Part shown: positions 1 through 7,352 of the stretch, piece after piece
Numbering within the stretch: position 1 is the stretch's first letter
Layout: each line of letters opens with the position of its first letter
DNA from: Xanthobacteraceae bacterium
GTDB taxonomy: Bacteria > Pseudomonadota > Alphaproteobacteria > Rhizobiales > Xanthobacteraceae
Direction: 5' to 3'
Length of the DNA stretch: 45,457 bases
NCBI GenBank assembly: GCA_022844205.1
Contig: JALHMF010000015.1
Location: forward strand, 1-45,457
Notes under the pieces: model-generated
What the model was told of the DNA's origin: nothing
Database searches by the model: none
Seen by the model: the letters and a program-made list of their open reading frames with translations, nothing else
Position numbers and translations under genes: made by a program

Positions 1-44
1 ATCCGGCGCATCTGCGCCTCGGAAAGCAGGACCAAATCAGTCAT
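1..44 (-). CDS. IS5-family transposase, N-terminal fragment (runs off the window)
   Basis: Reading leftwards from an ATG at 44, the first residues are MTDLVLLSEAQMRR. This is the typical opening of a widespread IS5-type transposase in rhizobia and relatives, which continues with a DDE transposase domain outside the window. A strong Shine-Dalgarno sequence (AAGGAGGT, complement of 51-58) sits about 7 bases upstream. Only 14 complete codons are visible, so the family call rests on recognising this short stretch. Confidence 0.6.
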   Translation of the reverse strand, partial: MTDLVLLSEAQMRR

Positions 45-115
45 GGCGACACCTCCTTGCGTCACCATTGAATCAATCGATCATCTGATCCGCAAGTATT
101 TAATAGGTCCTGAGC
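1..115 (-). mobile_element. Terminal part of an IS5-type insertion sequence
   Basis: The window opens inside an insertion sequence. It holds the first 15 or so codons of a transposase on the minus strand, its ribosome binding site and about 60 bp of leader. The element seems to end near 115, where CTAG (116-119) follows and a foreign reading frame (multicopper oxidase) starts at once. IS5-group elements often target CTAG-like sites, which fits. The other end lies outside the window, so the inverted repeat and target duplication could not be checked. Confidence 0.55.
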
Positions 116-118
116 CTA

Positions 119-352
119 GTGAATGAGACCGCCTTTCCACACCCCATGCACCTGCACGGCCATTCCTTCCGTGTGATTTCGCGCAACGGGCAGCCGGAGC
201 GCCATCGGCCGTGGCAAGACACCGTCCTCATCCTTGCGCGCGAGCGCGCGGAAATTGCCTTCGTCGCCAACAATCCCGGTGACTGGATGCTTCATTGCCA
301 CATCCTCGAACATCAAATCGCAGGCATGATGGGCGTGGTCCGTGTCACCTGA
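119..352 (+). pseudogene. Multicopper oxidase, C-terminal fragment cut by an IS
   Basis: About 77 codons of the last cupredoxin domain of a multicopper oxidase remain. HPMHLHGH (near residue 9) supplies type 2/3 and type 1 copper ligands. HCHILEH followed by a Met four residues later (near residue 60) supplies the trinuclear-centre histidines and the type 1 Cys, His and Met. The frame is open straight from the IS end at about 116 and has no ribosome binding site, so the 5' two thirds or more of the gene is missing. The apparent GTG at 119 is probably just an internal codon. The domain itself looks intact, so the break seems recent. A separate multicopper oxidase 5' fragment lies at 6061-6204. 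Confidence 0.85.
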
Positions 353-366
353 ACAGAAGCCTTTCG

Positions 367-537
367 ATGAACAGAATTAGCTACATGATCTTCGCTGGCA
401 TCGCGATCGTCGCCGGTCTCGCGCTTAACTGGAATTGGCTGGTCGCGGCCGGCATCGCCCCTATTCTGGTGGCTCTTTTACCTTGTGCCCTTATGTGCGG
501 GCTGGGCCTCTGTTTTGCCAGACGAAAAGCGCCATAG
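367..537 (+). CDS. Small two-helix membrane protein (56 aa)
   Basis: This short gene starts at an ATG 14 bp after the multicopper oxidase stop codon. It encodes two hydrophobic segments (about residues 5-22 and 26-48) and a basic tail, FARRKAP. Its second helix contains LLPCALMCGLGLC, with Cys and Met residues spaced as in small membrane proteins often found in copper and heavy-metal clusters. It was probably the last gene of the operon whose oxidase was cut by the IS. No catalytic function can be assigned; a role in metal binding or in helping a membrane partner is inference. Confidence 0.55.
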   Translation: MNRISYMIFAGIAIVAGLALNWNWLVAAGIAPILVALLPCALMCGLGLCFARRKAP

Positions 538-723
538 CGATACCCATGCAGATTTGAAGCCAGAACCAGGAATCATGAACTGTCCGACAATCCCAGCAAG
601 CGAGACCGGAACAGGCTCCAACTCAAGATTTGCGAGCGGGGCGGTGAGTATTGGCACAGCTACTCTCAAATACGTTTCAACATCCCAGTCACGGGTCATC
701 TCAAGACCTAAATCACAGTCAGT

Positions 724-1275
724 CTAGTAGTCTCGCTGAATCAGATTTGTTCGACTACCGAGTGCATTTAATGACTGCTGTAGCCAAATCACAATCGTTT
801 TGAACAAGTGTCCTGAGCGTGCGCACGTTTGCGCGTTCTCGGGCTTCTCAAACTTTAGAGCCGCTGCCGTCATTTCACCCGCTGGAGCAGCGATTCGCCA
901 AGCGTTCTCGATATCGGCTCCAACTTCCTTGGCAGCTTTATCAGCCTCTTTCATGATTTTTTGTGCTGCGTCGGTGGTCAGCTCAGATTTGTATTCATTA
1001 TTGTCAAGGATAACGCTGACTTCATTGCAGCCTTTAACAATAAAATAGAAAGAATAGAGAAACCGTAAATGTCGTTCTACGTCAGCCACATGTTGTTGAA
1101 TATCGCTACCTGGCGTTTCTAGCCTTCCTCGTTTACTAGCGACAGCGGTTGGAAGCGGGTCGCCTAAAGAAAGAGCAAGAGGATAGATTACAGTACTAAC
1201 AAGCAAGAAAAATTTTCCGTTCACTACAAAAGCTTGTGAGACAATTCGAAAAATTTTTGAGAAGAATAACCTCAA
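724..1275 (-). CDS. Hypothetical protein with N-terminal hydrophobic segment (183 aa)
   Basis: I do not recognise this protein. The longest frame opens at a TTG (1275) with AGGA about nine bases upstream. A GTG about 17 codons further in is an alternative start and would place the hydrophobic stretch (near residues 19-36, ending LALSLG) as a typical signal peptide or anchor. The rest is mixed and charged, with two cysteines near the middle and end and a lysine/alanine-rich helix near residues 105-125. Base composition is clearly more AT-rich than the flanking copper genes, which suggests separate acquisition. It lies alone between the truncated oxidase region and the CusF operon, and could be a lone cargo gene. 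Confidence 0.45.
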   Translation of the reverse strand: MRLFFSKIFRIVSQAFVVNGKFFLLVSTVIYPLALSLGDPLPTAVASKRGRLETPGSDIQQHVADVERHLRFLYSFYFIVKGCNEVSVILDNNEYKSELTTDAAQKIMKEADKAAKEVGADIENAWRIAAPAGEMTAAALKFEKPENAQTCARSGHLFKTIVIWLQQSLNALGSRTNLIQRDY

Positions 1276-1423
1276 TGGGAATGTCCTATAGCTATCTCAA
1301 CTGTTTTTCCTTACTGTATTTCATCGATTGATTGTTTGACTATTGACCTGAGCCCCTGAACTTCATCCAGATTTGGGTAGAGTCCGCCACCTGGACGGAC
1401 GATGAAGCACTGCTCTCAAGTTA

Positions 1424-1466
1424 AGCGATTCCAGGAGCGATTTTCCATTTTGCTCCTGGTCTCGCT
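1424..1466. repeat. Long near-perfect inverted repeat (hairpin)
   Basis: Two 15-base arms, 1424-1438 and 1452-1466, pair with only two mismatches around a 13-base loop; the core is CCAGGAGC/GCTCCTGG. It lies downstream of the minus-strand copper operon, which ends at 1561, but has no U-run on either strand. The surrounding 1276-1560 holds no gene. It may be a transcript-end structure or a relic of a mobile element end. Confidence 0.6.
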
Positions 1467-1560
1467 TGGTTTCTGTGTTACCTCTCAGTTATGGTAGAAC
1501 CATGTATTCTCAACATATTCGGCCACGGGACTCTGATAATCCGCCAGCAACTTGGCTGTG

Positions 1561-1860
1561 CTATTTCGCGGGCTGAATAGTGGTAACCGTGATCTGACCA
1601 TTAATGCGGTCGGCATCAAATTTGATCTTATCGCCGACCTTCACCTTCTTCAGCATTTCTGGGTCTTGCACCCGAAACACCATGTTCATCGCTTCCATGT
1701 CCAGTTTCTTAAGCGGCTCATGACGAATGGTGATTTTCGATGCCGCTTGGTCGATCTTTGTAACTTCACCATTGACCAGTTCCGATTGGGCGTTGCCTGA
1801 ACTTGGAGTTGCGATCAAAAGTGCGAAGAGCATTGCGAAGACAGATTTACGTATTTGCAT
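1561..1860 (-). CDS. cusF: CusF-like periplasmic copper-binding protein
   Basis: This 99-residue exported protein has a signal peptide (about residues 1-24, ending GNA) and then a small OB-fold domain like that of CusF, the periplasmic Cu(I)/Ag(I) chaperone that delivers metal to CusCBA-type exporters. The copper-site residues are visible: His47 in IRHEP, then Met58 and Met60 in AMNM. The Trp that caps the metal in Escherichia coli CusF is replaced by Met55, as in many homologues. The chosen start (MQIRKS) has GGGAG eight bases upstream; longer frames would run into the cupredoxin gene. It is the last gene of the minus-strand copper operon, 17 bp after the cupredoxin gene. Confidence 0.85.
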   Translation of the reverse strand: MQIRKSVFAMLFALLIATPSSGNAQSELVNGEVTKIDQAASKITIRHEPLKKLDMEAMNMVFRVQDPEMLKKVKVGDKIKFDADRINGQITVTTIQPAK

Positions 1861-1877
1861 TGTGTGCTCCCTTGCGT

Positions 1878-2360
1878 TTATTTCACGATGATAGTGCCGG
1901 TCATCCCTGCTTCGCGATGACCGGGTATTAGACAACCAAACTCGAATTGGCCGGATTTGGTAAAGCGCCACACGATTTCGTCTGATTTCTTGGGTGCTAC
2001 TCGCCGGGCATTCGGATCGTCATGTTCCATGTCCGGGTTTTTCTTCATTTCTTCGGCGTGTTTGAGGTTTTCTTCCGTGGTGGCAAGGATAAACTCGTGT
2101 TCGAGTTCTCCATTGTTTCTGAGAAGGAAGCGTACCTGTCCCCCTTTCTTCACTTCGACACGGTCGGGGATAAACATCATTTTCCCATCTCCCTCGCGCA
2201 TGATGACGAGAATAGTTTGCGCGGGACGCTTGGGATTTCCTGGTTCTCCCGCAGAAAATTCGGCATGGCTGTGCCCATGTCCCGGTGCTCCTGGCCCCGC
2301 CAGGGCGCCGATAGTCAATGCGCACATGGCAAGTGTCGAAAGACCGATTTGCGATCGCAT
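1878..2360 (-). CDS. Exported cupredoxin (plastocyanin/azurin-like copper protein)
   Basis: The 160-residue product has a signal peptide (about 1-21), a short His-rich linker (GHGHSHAEF) and one cupredoxin domain. All four type 1 copper ligands can be picked out: His88 in LEHEF, Cys143, His148 and Met153 in the FGCLIPGHREAGM stretch. An acidic, Met- and His-containing insert (about residues 95-120, EEMKKNPDMEHDD) may be a further metal site. Such proteins, sometimes called CopI, are induced by copper in proteobacteria and may hand copper or electrons to the multicopper oxidase encoded 19 bp upstream. GGAG precedes the ATG at 2360. Confidence 0.85.
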   Translation of the reverse strand: MRSQIGLSTLAMCALTIGALAGPGAPGHGHSHAEFSAGEPGNPKRPAQTILVIMREGDGKMMFIPDRVEVKKGGQVRFLLRNNGELEHEFILATTEENLKHAEEMKKNPDMEHDDPNARRVAPKKSDEIVWRFTKSGQFEFGCLIPGHREAGMTGTIIVK

Positions 2361-2379
2361 GTTTGTCTCCTGTTAGAAA

Positions 2380-3774
2380 TTAATGGTGACGATGGCCGTT
2401 CTTTGGACGTGGTTTCACCACATCCACCTCCACGGCCGGCTTCTTTGTTGTGGTTGCATTACCATCTTGCCGCTGCGGTGCGGCGGCGAGATTGTTTGGT
2501 ACTTCATAGGCAACAGTGCCTTCTGGATGTTTGTACCAACCCGGATCTTTGTAGTCGTTTGCGCCAATGCCTTCGCGCACTTTTACTACGGAGAACATTC
2601 CACCCATCTCGAGCGGTCCAAATTGACCAAAACCGGTCATCATTGGAAGAGTGTTGTCTGGCATGGGCATTTCCATGTCGCCCATCTCAGCCATGCCAGC
2701 GGATCCCATCGGCATGTAATCAGGCACTAGCTTTCCCACGGCCTTACGCAGATCGCGTTGATGAACTCCGATGAACGTCTTCACGTCATGCCCCATCGGA
2801 TTCATGGTGTGATGCGATTTATGACAGTGGATTGCCCAATCGCCTGGAACATCAGCGGTGAACTCAAATGCCCGCATGGCGCCAACGGGAACATCAATGG
2901 AAGTTTCTGGCCAGCGAGCGCTTTCTTGGACCCAACCTCCATCGGTGCATGTCACTGAGAAATGGTATCCGTGCATGTGAATCGGGTGGTTGGTCATTGT
3001 TAGATTGCCGATGCGCACGCGGACTCGATCGTCTTTTCTAACCACAAGCGGGTCGATTCCCGGGAACGCTCGGCTATTCCATGTCCAGAGATTAAAGTCG
3101 GTCATGGTCATCACTTTCGGAATGTAAGCGCCTGGATTGATGTCGTAAGCGTTGAGCAGAAAGACGAAATCGCGATCGACCCGATGCAGTTTTGGATCGC
3201 GCGGGTGAACGACAAAAAAGCCCATCATGCCCATTGCCATCTGCACCATTTCATCGGCATGCGGGTGATACATGAAGGTGCCGCTCTTCTGCAGCACGAA
3301 CTCGTACACAAACGTTTTTCCTGGATTGATGTGGGGTTGCGTCAACCCTCCAACGCCGTCCATGCCGCAAGGCAACAGCATGCCGTGCCAGTGAATCGTC
3401 GTGTGCTCTGGCAAGCGGTTTGTAACAAAAATTCGAACCTTATCTCCTTCGACAGCTTCAATCGTCGGTCCGGGAGACTGGCCGTTGTAACCCCAAAGAT
3501 GAGCCTTCATGCCTTGCGCGATTTCACGAACGACTGGTTCGGCGACCAGATGAAACTCTTTCCAATCGCCGTTCATACGCCAAGGTAACGTCCATCCGTT
3601 TAGCGTTACGATCGGTTGATAGTCTGGTCCGCTCGAAGGAAACAGCGGCGGCTGCATGTTCGGGTGATCCATCGTCACTGCTTCCGGGATGCGCGCCGCT
3701 TGGGCCCTTCCGCTTATGATCGAGGCTCCTGTCAAGATCGCGGCGGTGCCGAGAAAATTCCTTCGAGTAATCAT
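2380..3774 (-). CDS. Tat-exported two-domain multicopper oxidase
   Basis: This 464-residue oxidase begins with a Tat signal (TRRNFLGTAA). The first cupredoxin domain carries HWHG (His128, His130) and HPHADE (His170, His172). The second carries HPIHMHG (His263, 266, 268) and HCHKSHHTMNPM (His316, Cys317, His318, His322, Met327). All trinuclear and type 1 ligands are thus present, but only about 90 residues separate the two halves, so the middle domain of three-domain oxidases such as CopA is absent. A Met-rich stretch (about 350-385) and a His-tipped tail (GHRHH) follow. Such enzymes oxidise Cu(I) to Cu(II) or phenols in the periplasm. It sits mid-operon between the TolC-type and cupredoxin genes; GGAG lies in front of the ATG. 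Confidence 0.88.
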   Translation of the reverse strand: MITRRNFLGTAAILTGASIISGRAQAARIPEAVTMDHPNMQPPLFPSSGPDYQPIVTLNGWTLPWRMNGDWKEFHLVAEPVVREIAQGMKAHLWGYNGQSPGPTIEAVEGDKVRIFVTNRLPEHTTIHWHGMLLPCGMDGVGGLTQPHINPGKTFVYEFVLQKSGTFMYHPHADEMVQMAMGMMGFFVVHPRDPKLHRVDRDFVFLLNAYDINPGAYIPKVMTMTDFNLWTWNSRAFPGIDPLVVRKDDRVRVRIGNLTMTNHPIHMHGYHFSVTCTDGGWVQESARWPETSIDVPVGAMRAFEFTADVPGDWAIHCHKSHHTMNPMGHDVKTFIGVHQRDLRKAVGKLVPDYMPMGSAGMAEMGDMEMPMPDNTLPMMTGFGQFGPLEMGGMFSVVKVREGIGANDYKDPGWYKHPEGTVAYEVPNNLAAAPQRQDGNATTTKKPAVEVDVVKPRPKNGHRHH

Positions 3775-3792
3775 GTTGCTCTCCTTAATTCG

Positions 3793-5265
3793 TTAATGAC
3801 CGCCGGCTTCGCCGGCCATGGCAGCCATCGGCTTTGAGGAATCTCCCTCGCCGCCGTCAGGTCCGCCGCCCGATATCGCGGTGAGTAGATTGGTTGCCGA
3901 CAACCAGAAATCTCGCTGGGCGTCGATTGTTGCGATTGTTGCGGCCGTGCGCTGGCGCGCCTCCGCAAGCAATGCAAACACGTCAATCTGCATTGCGTTG
4001 TAGCGAAGCAACATTTCATCAGAGATAATCTTTCGCAGCGGGAGCACCTCACGACGAAAATGCGAGGCAATCTCGAAAGACGAGTGATAGGTCCGGTATG
4101 CCTCGCGCGCCATGGAACGAGCATCGACAGCTTTTTGAAGCAGGCGGTTAACCGCTTGCATATAGACTTGTTCTGCCTGTCGAACTCTTACCTCGCCAAA
4201 ATCGAAAATCGGGATCTGGAATTCGACTTCGATACCACGGGTGCGAATCTTATCTCCGCCGGTTTCACGGGCAGTCTTTTCCAATCCGATTACTTCAAGC
4301 ACATTGATGAATCGGGTTGCGTTGGTTAGCCCATAAGTCTTTGCGAGCGCCTCTAACTCAAGGCGGGCGACATGAAGATCGACGCGCCGCCGTATGGCCT
4401 CTACTTCGATTGTTGGTAGGGTAATCGCACGTCCGGGGAGCGCAGGTAATGACTCCGGCAGTCTAACTTCGATATCCTTGCCCCATAATCCAAGCAGTCT
4501 GATTAGTTTCTCACGCTCACTATTCGCTCGCTGCAATGCGCTTGCTAGTTGTCCCGTCATCTCCGCGTAAAAAACTTGCTCGCGGGCTTGGTCGAGCTTG
4601 TTGATAGCGCCAGTTTGCCCCAATTTTTGAGATATCTCAGCTGCTCCCTCGGCGCTGGCTTTTGCTTCGGTGAGAAACTTTACGAGTTCTCGACTGGCCA
4701 CCGCGCGGTAGTAGGCTCGTCGTGTCTCGGCTGCCACGCGCAAGGTGTCTTGTGCGGCTTGCAGCTGAGCCTGATGAAATCGATCTGCGGCGATTTTAGA
4801 GCGAACAGGCAGCGTGATTAGCGCCAGGATATTGGCGACGATACTGCGTTCGATCTCGACTTCTACGGAGCTGGACAGTCGTGCGAGTGAGATGCTTGGA
4901 GCCGGCGGCAGGTGAGCCTGCACCAGTGCAGCCTCAGCGATCCCAAGCGTATTGTAGGAGGCCTGTAATCCGCGATTGTTGAGGAGGGCAATTTGAACCG
5001 CGGCATCATCGGTGAGTGTTTTTTTCAGTAGGCGCTCGACCCGGCTACGGGCCAAAGCTTCATCTTCCGTCGTTCTGATTGCCAGCACATCTTTTTGCAG
5101 ATCATTTGCCGCGATTGAGCTGACGACACTCATCCCACCGTCTGGCGAGAAGGTCTTACAGCCGGAAAGCAGCACGGCGAACGTGACTAGCAAGCCAATT
5201 CGCACCGAGCGATTGGCAATAAAAATCCGGTTCGTAGTGTTCGGAGTTTTCATGGCGCTGCTCAC
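3793..5265 (-). CDS. TolC-family outer-membrane efflux lipoprotein
   Basis: The 490-residue protein starts with a lipoprotein signal (LLSGC, lipidated Cys near residue 36), followed by two repeats of the long coiled-coil/beta-barrel pattern of outer-membrane efflux proteins. It is alanine-rich and helical throughout and has the usual IPIFDFGEVR motif near residue 345. Its length fits the CusC/TolC family. A TolC-type channel in a copper operon would let metal or oxidised product leave the cell, but no CusA/CusB-type pump is encoded here, so its partner is elsewhere or the channel acts with the oxidase. The GTG at 5265 overlaps the upstream stop (GTGA); an ATG at 5253 is an equally possible start. 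Confidence 0.85.
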   Translation of the reverse strand: MSSAMKTPNTTNRIFIANRSVRIGLLVTFAVLLSGCKTFSPDGGMSVVSSIAANDLQKDVLAIRTTEDEALARSRVERLLKKTLTDDAAVQIALLNNRGLQASYNTLGIAEAALVQAHLPPAPSISLARLSSSVEVEIERSIVANILALITLPVRSKIAADRFHQAQLQAAQDTLRVAAETRRAYYRAVASRELVKFLTEAKASAEGAAEISQKLGQTGAINKLDQAREQVFYAEMTGQLASALQRANSEREKLIRLLGLWGKDIEVRLPESLPALPGRAITLPTIEVEAIRRRVDLHVARLELEALAKTYGLTNATRFINVLEVIGLEKTARETGGDKIRTRGIEVEFQIPIFDFGEVRVRQAEQVYMQAVNRLLQKAVDARSMAREAYRTYHSSFEIASHFRREVLPLRKIISDEMLLRYNAMQIDVFALLAEARQRTAATIATIDAQRDFWLSATNLLTAISGGGPDGGEGDSSKPMAAMAGEAGGH

Positions 5266-5552
5266 TGCTTGGGTGCAGGGGCGACGCGCTCATTGAGTTC
5301 ACGCCATGAGGAAGGCTCGACTGGCCGTCGGCTTGTATATGGCGCTATGGCCGAACGAACTTTTACCGCCCGAACAGGCGCTTCGGCATCAGCCGGATCA
5401 GCGCTCGCTATAGCACCTGCATTCCTGACACAGCCCGCCAGCAGAGCAGTGCTTAGTATTAACAACGCCGCTCCAAGCGACCGACCAGGTATAAGACTTT
5501 TTTGCTTCCGCCAATTAATCGCGAATGCACCAGCCCCGTGTATGCGAGTCAT
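5262..5552 (-). CDS. Small exported lipoprotein of the copper operon (96 aa)
   Basis: The start at 5552 (MTRIHG) was chosen because GAGAG lies just upstream; an in-frame start ten codons earlier is weaker. A basic N-terminus precedes a hydrophobic segment ending LLAGC, a lipobox with the lipidated Cys near residue 41. The mature part is short, Ala/Pro/Arg-rich and low in predicted structure. Its stop codon overlaps the GTG of the TolC-type gene by four bases, so the two are probably co-translated. Small lipoproteins of this kind are common just before CusC-like genes. The function is unknown; it may be an accessory subunit or simply a lipid-anchored linker. Confidence 0.65.
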   Translation of the reverse strand: MTRIHGAGAFAINWRKQKSLIPGRSLGAALLILSTALLAGCVRNAGAIASADPADAEAPVRAVKVRSAIAPYTSRRPVEPSSWRELNERVAPAPKQ

Positions 5553-5612
5553 GAACTCTCTCCATCGAATGAATACGAACACGGCGCTATACGGAGAGCA
5601 GCCGTGGTGATT

Positions 5613-5999
5613 TCAAAACGATAGGAGATAAATGGGGGGTCTGTTGAGTTGGTCGGGGTCTGAACCGAGGATTGTTAATTCGAATGTTTCAAAGACAAAT
5701 GATCTGAAAAAAAATCCATCCAATGTCGGCGCTTCGGACGACGGTAGGGCCGAATGACAGAATATGCCGCAGCATTTCTTTTTGCTGTGGTCAGCGTGAT
5801 CATTTGGCCCGTCGTTAGAAATTGAGTGATGATGATCAACGATACCATCATCGTGCAAATGAACATGCGTCGCCTGTCCGTCAAGCGAGGGATCAAATGA
5901 AATTGCTGTCAAGGCGGGCGTCACTGTGCACAGCAAATATATCGCGGCGAAGAGGTGGGCCACGCGCCGAAGCAAAGAGCTTGATTGCACCCTGATCAT
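5613..5999 (-). CDS. His-rich exported protein, probable metal sensor or binding protein (128 aa)
   Basis: This is the first gene of the minus-strand copper operon. After a signal peptide (about residues 12-32) comes a His/Asp-rich stretch (HVHLHDDG, DHHHS, DHADHSKKK) and then CCGIFCHSAL, a Cys/His cluster likely to bind copper. The C-terminal third (FFFRSFVFETFEL) is ordinary. The length and layout resemble the small CopL/DUF2946-like proteins at the head of copper operons, but I cannot place it in a named family with certainty. No MerR- or two-component-type regulator gene is present near it, so transcription control must come from elsewhere. Confidence 0.65.
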   Translation of the reverse strand: MIRVQSSSLLRRVAHLFAAIYLLCTVTPALTAISFDPSLDGQATHVHLHDDGIVDHHHSISNDGPNDHADHSKKKCCGIFCHSALPSSEAPTLDGFFFRSFVFETFELTILGSDPDQLNRPPIYLLSF

Positions 6000-6060
6000 T
6001 GCTACCGTAGCTACTATATGTTTGAAGGCTTGAAAAGCTGTCTTCTAGGAGAGGCATAGA

Positions 6061-6204
6061 TTGCGCGGTTCCGCTCCTTTTTTGACACAATTGACCCGCC
6101 GTACGTTTCTTGCCGGGTCGGCCTCAACCGTCATTCACGCCACTTTACAAAGTGAAAATTCCGCGAACGAGATTGGGGAATTCAGACTGATTCCTGGTGC
6201 AGCC
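6061..6204 (+). pseudogene. Probable multicopper oxidase, 5' fragment cut by an IS
   Basis: A short frame opens at a TTG with AGGAG nine bases upstream. It encodes a twin-arginine signal (LTRRTFLAGSAST) followed by EIGEFRLIPGAACR, which resembles the start of the first cupredoxin domain in Tat-exported multicopper oxidases of the FRLIAAPA type. It then runs into insertion-sequence DNA at 6205. It is therefore read as the first 45-50 codons of an exported oxidase, divergent from the copper operon. The homology is short and the family call is tentative. Confidence 0.45.
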
Positions 6205-6256
6205 TGTCGGTACCGAAAACTAGATTCTCCAATAACGGATGAGGTTTTCGGTACTG
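6205..6256. repeat. 52-bp remnant made only of two insertion-sequence ends
   Basis: The segment starts with TGTCGGTACCGAAAAC and ends with GTTTTCGGTACTG, the same inverted ends as the full IS copies in this window, with only 23 bases between them. The inner bases resemble the end-proximal bases of the complete elements (CTAGATTCTCCAATA against CTAAATCCTGCAATA). It is either an internally deleted copy or the junction of two old insertions. It abuts the full copy that starts at 6258. Confidence 0.65.
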
Positions 6257-6257
6257 T

Positions 6258-7352
6258 TGTCTGTACCGAAAACTAAATCCTGCAATATTGGTGATGAAGC
6301 CCGCCGAGAACGGGCACCGATACGATGTTGCCCAGGTGCTGGATGGCGCGATGGATCGGTGAATCCTTGTTGAGAGACCGATGGGTTCTCAACTCATTAT
6401 AGTAAGCAGCATATCTCTTCAGAATTCGGCGCAAATGAGCCACGCTCAAGACAAGCATATGGTCGACGCACTCACGCCGGATCGACCCGATCAAGCGTTC
6501 GGCAAACCCATTCTGCCAGGGTGAAGCTGGTGCAACGGGCTTGTCCCGGATACCCATGGCGCGCAATCGCCGCGTGACGACAGCGCCGTAGACGCCATCC
6601 CTATCGCGGATCATGTATTGCGGAGCGTCCTCCCAAGGAAATGCTTCGGTTAGCTGCTGGGCGATCCATTCTGCCGTCGGGTTTGTTGTCACATTAATCC
6701 AAACCAGATCTCTGCGGTCCAGCCGAACGATAACGAAGGCATAGAGCAGATCGAACCCGATAGTCGGGACAACGAATAAGTCCATGGCGGCGATATCCGG
6801 CGCATGGTTACGCAGGAAGGTGCGCCATCCCTGACTTGGCGGCCCGTTCCGCTTGATCATGTACTTGGCGACGCTCGACTGAGCGATCTCGAACCCGAGC
6901 TTGAACAGTTCACCATGAATACGCGGTGCGCCCCAAAGCGGGTTTTCGATACTCATCCGCCGGATCAGTGCGCACAGCTCCGTCTCTATCTGCGGCCGCC
7001 CTCCCCGCGAGCGCGATTTCCAATGCCAGTAGCTGCGAAAACCAGCCCGATGCCAACGTACAATGGTCTCTGGACGGACGATGGTGATGGCAGCGAGGAC
7101 CGATGGAAACCAGCGATATAGCTGGATAAAGAATAAGCGATCACCGTTCGTGACCCGCACGCGGCCACGCACCTGACGCCGCAACACGATCAACTGATGC
7201 CGGAGCGCTGTGTTCTCGGCTTCCAGGCGGCTCTTCGACTTGAATGGCGAGGCCAAGATGGCCAGTGCGTAACAGAGCAGCGCGATTATTCGGCGCCAAC
7301 TAATGCGATTCTGTTACCTTATCAATGCGGACGAGGTTTTCGGTACAGACAG
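6258..7352 (-). mobile_element. Insertion sequence, copy A (1095 bp, rve-type DDE)
   Basis: The ends are TGTCTGTACCGAAAAC (from 6258) and its exact inverse (to 7352). One transposase gene fills the inside on the minus strand. The length equals that of copy B at 25126-26220. The flanking bases do not repeat (an older IS remnant to the left, an amino-acid permease frame to the right). Either no target duplication is made, or the two flanks were brought together by recombination between copies. Confidence 0.85.
6273..7256 (-). CDS. Single-ORF rve-type (DDE) transposase, copy A
   Basis: The transposase has an N-terminal helix-turn-helix region (LEAENTALRHQL, WFPSVLAAITIVRPETIVRWHR) and a C-terminal integrase core. 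The catalytic acidic residues can be placed at AAMDLFVVPT, MIRDRDGVYG and FAERLIGSIRRE. The frame ends with LGGLHHQYCRI, identical to the other two copies. The best start in reach is a TTG at 7256. The residues further upstream (YALAILA) match the start of copy C, but the GTG used there is not conserved, so this copy may be translated poorly or not at all. It is very close to copy C (42630-43646) and more distant from copy B. Confidence 0.85.
   Translation of the reverse strand: MASPFKSKSRLEAENTALRHQLIVLRRQVRGRVRVTNGDRLFFIQLYRWFPSVLAAITIVRPETIVRWHRAGFRSYWHWKSRSRGGRPQIETELCALIRRMSIENPLWGAPRIHGELFKLGFEIAQSSVAKYMIKRNGPPSQGWRTFLRNHAPDIAAMDLFVVPTIGFDLLYAFVIVRLDRRDLVWINVTTNPTAEWIAQQLTEAFPWEDAPQYMIRDRDGVYGAVVTRRLRAMGIRDKPVAPASPWQNGFAERLIGSIRRECVDHMLVLSVAHLRRILKRYAAYYNELRTHRSLNKDSPIHRAIQHLGNIVSVPVLGGLHHQYCRI

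Noticed and set aside
485-727. Overlapping short frames on both strands after the small membrane protein
   Set aside because: Neither has a ribosome binding site or family resemblance, and they shadow one another.
2022-2774. Open frame of 250 codons on the plus strand
   Set aside because: It runs opposite two genes with clear copper-ligand motifs (cupredoxin and multicopper oxidase) and matches nothing itself.
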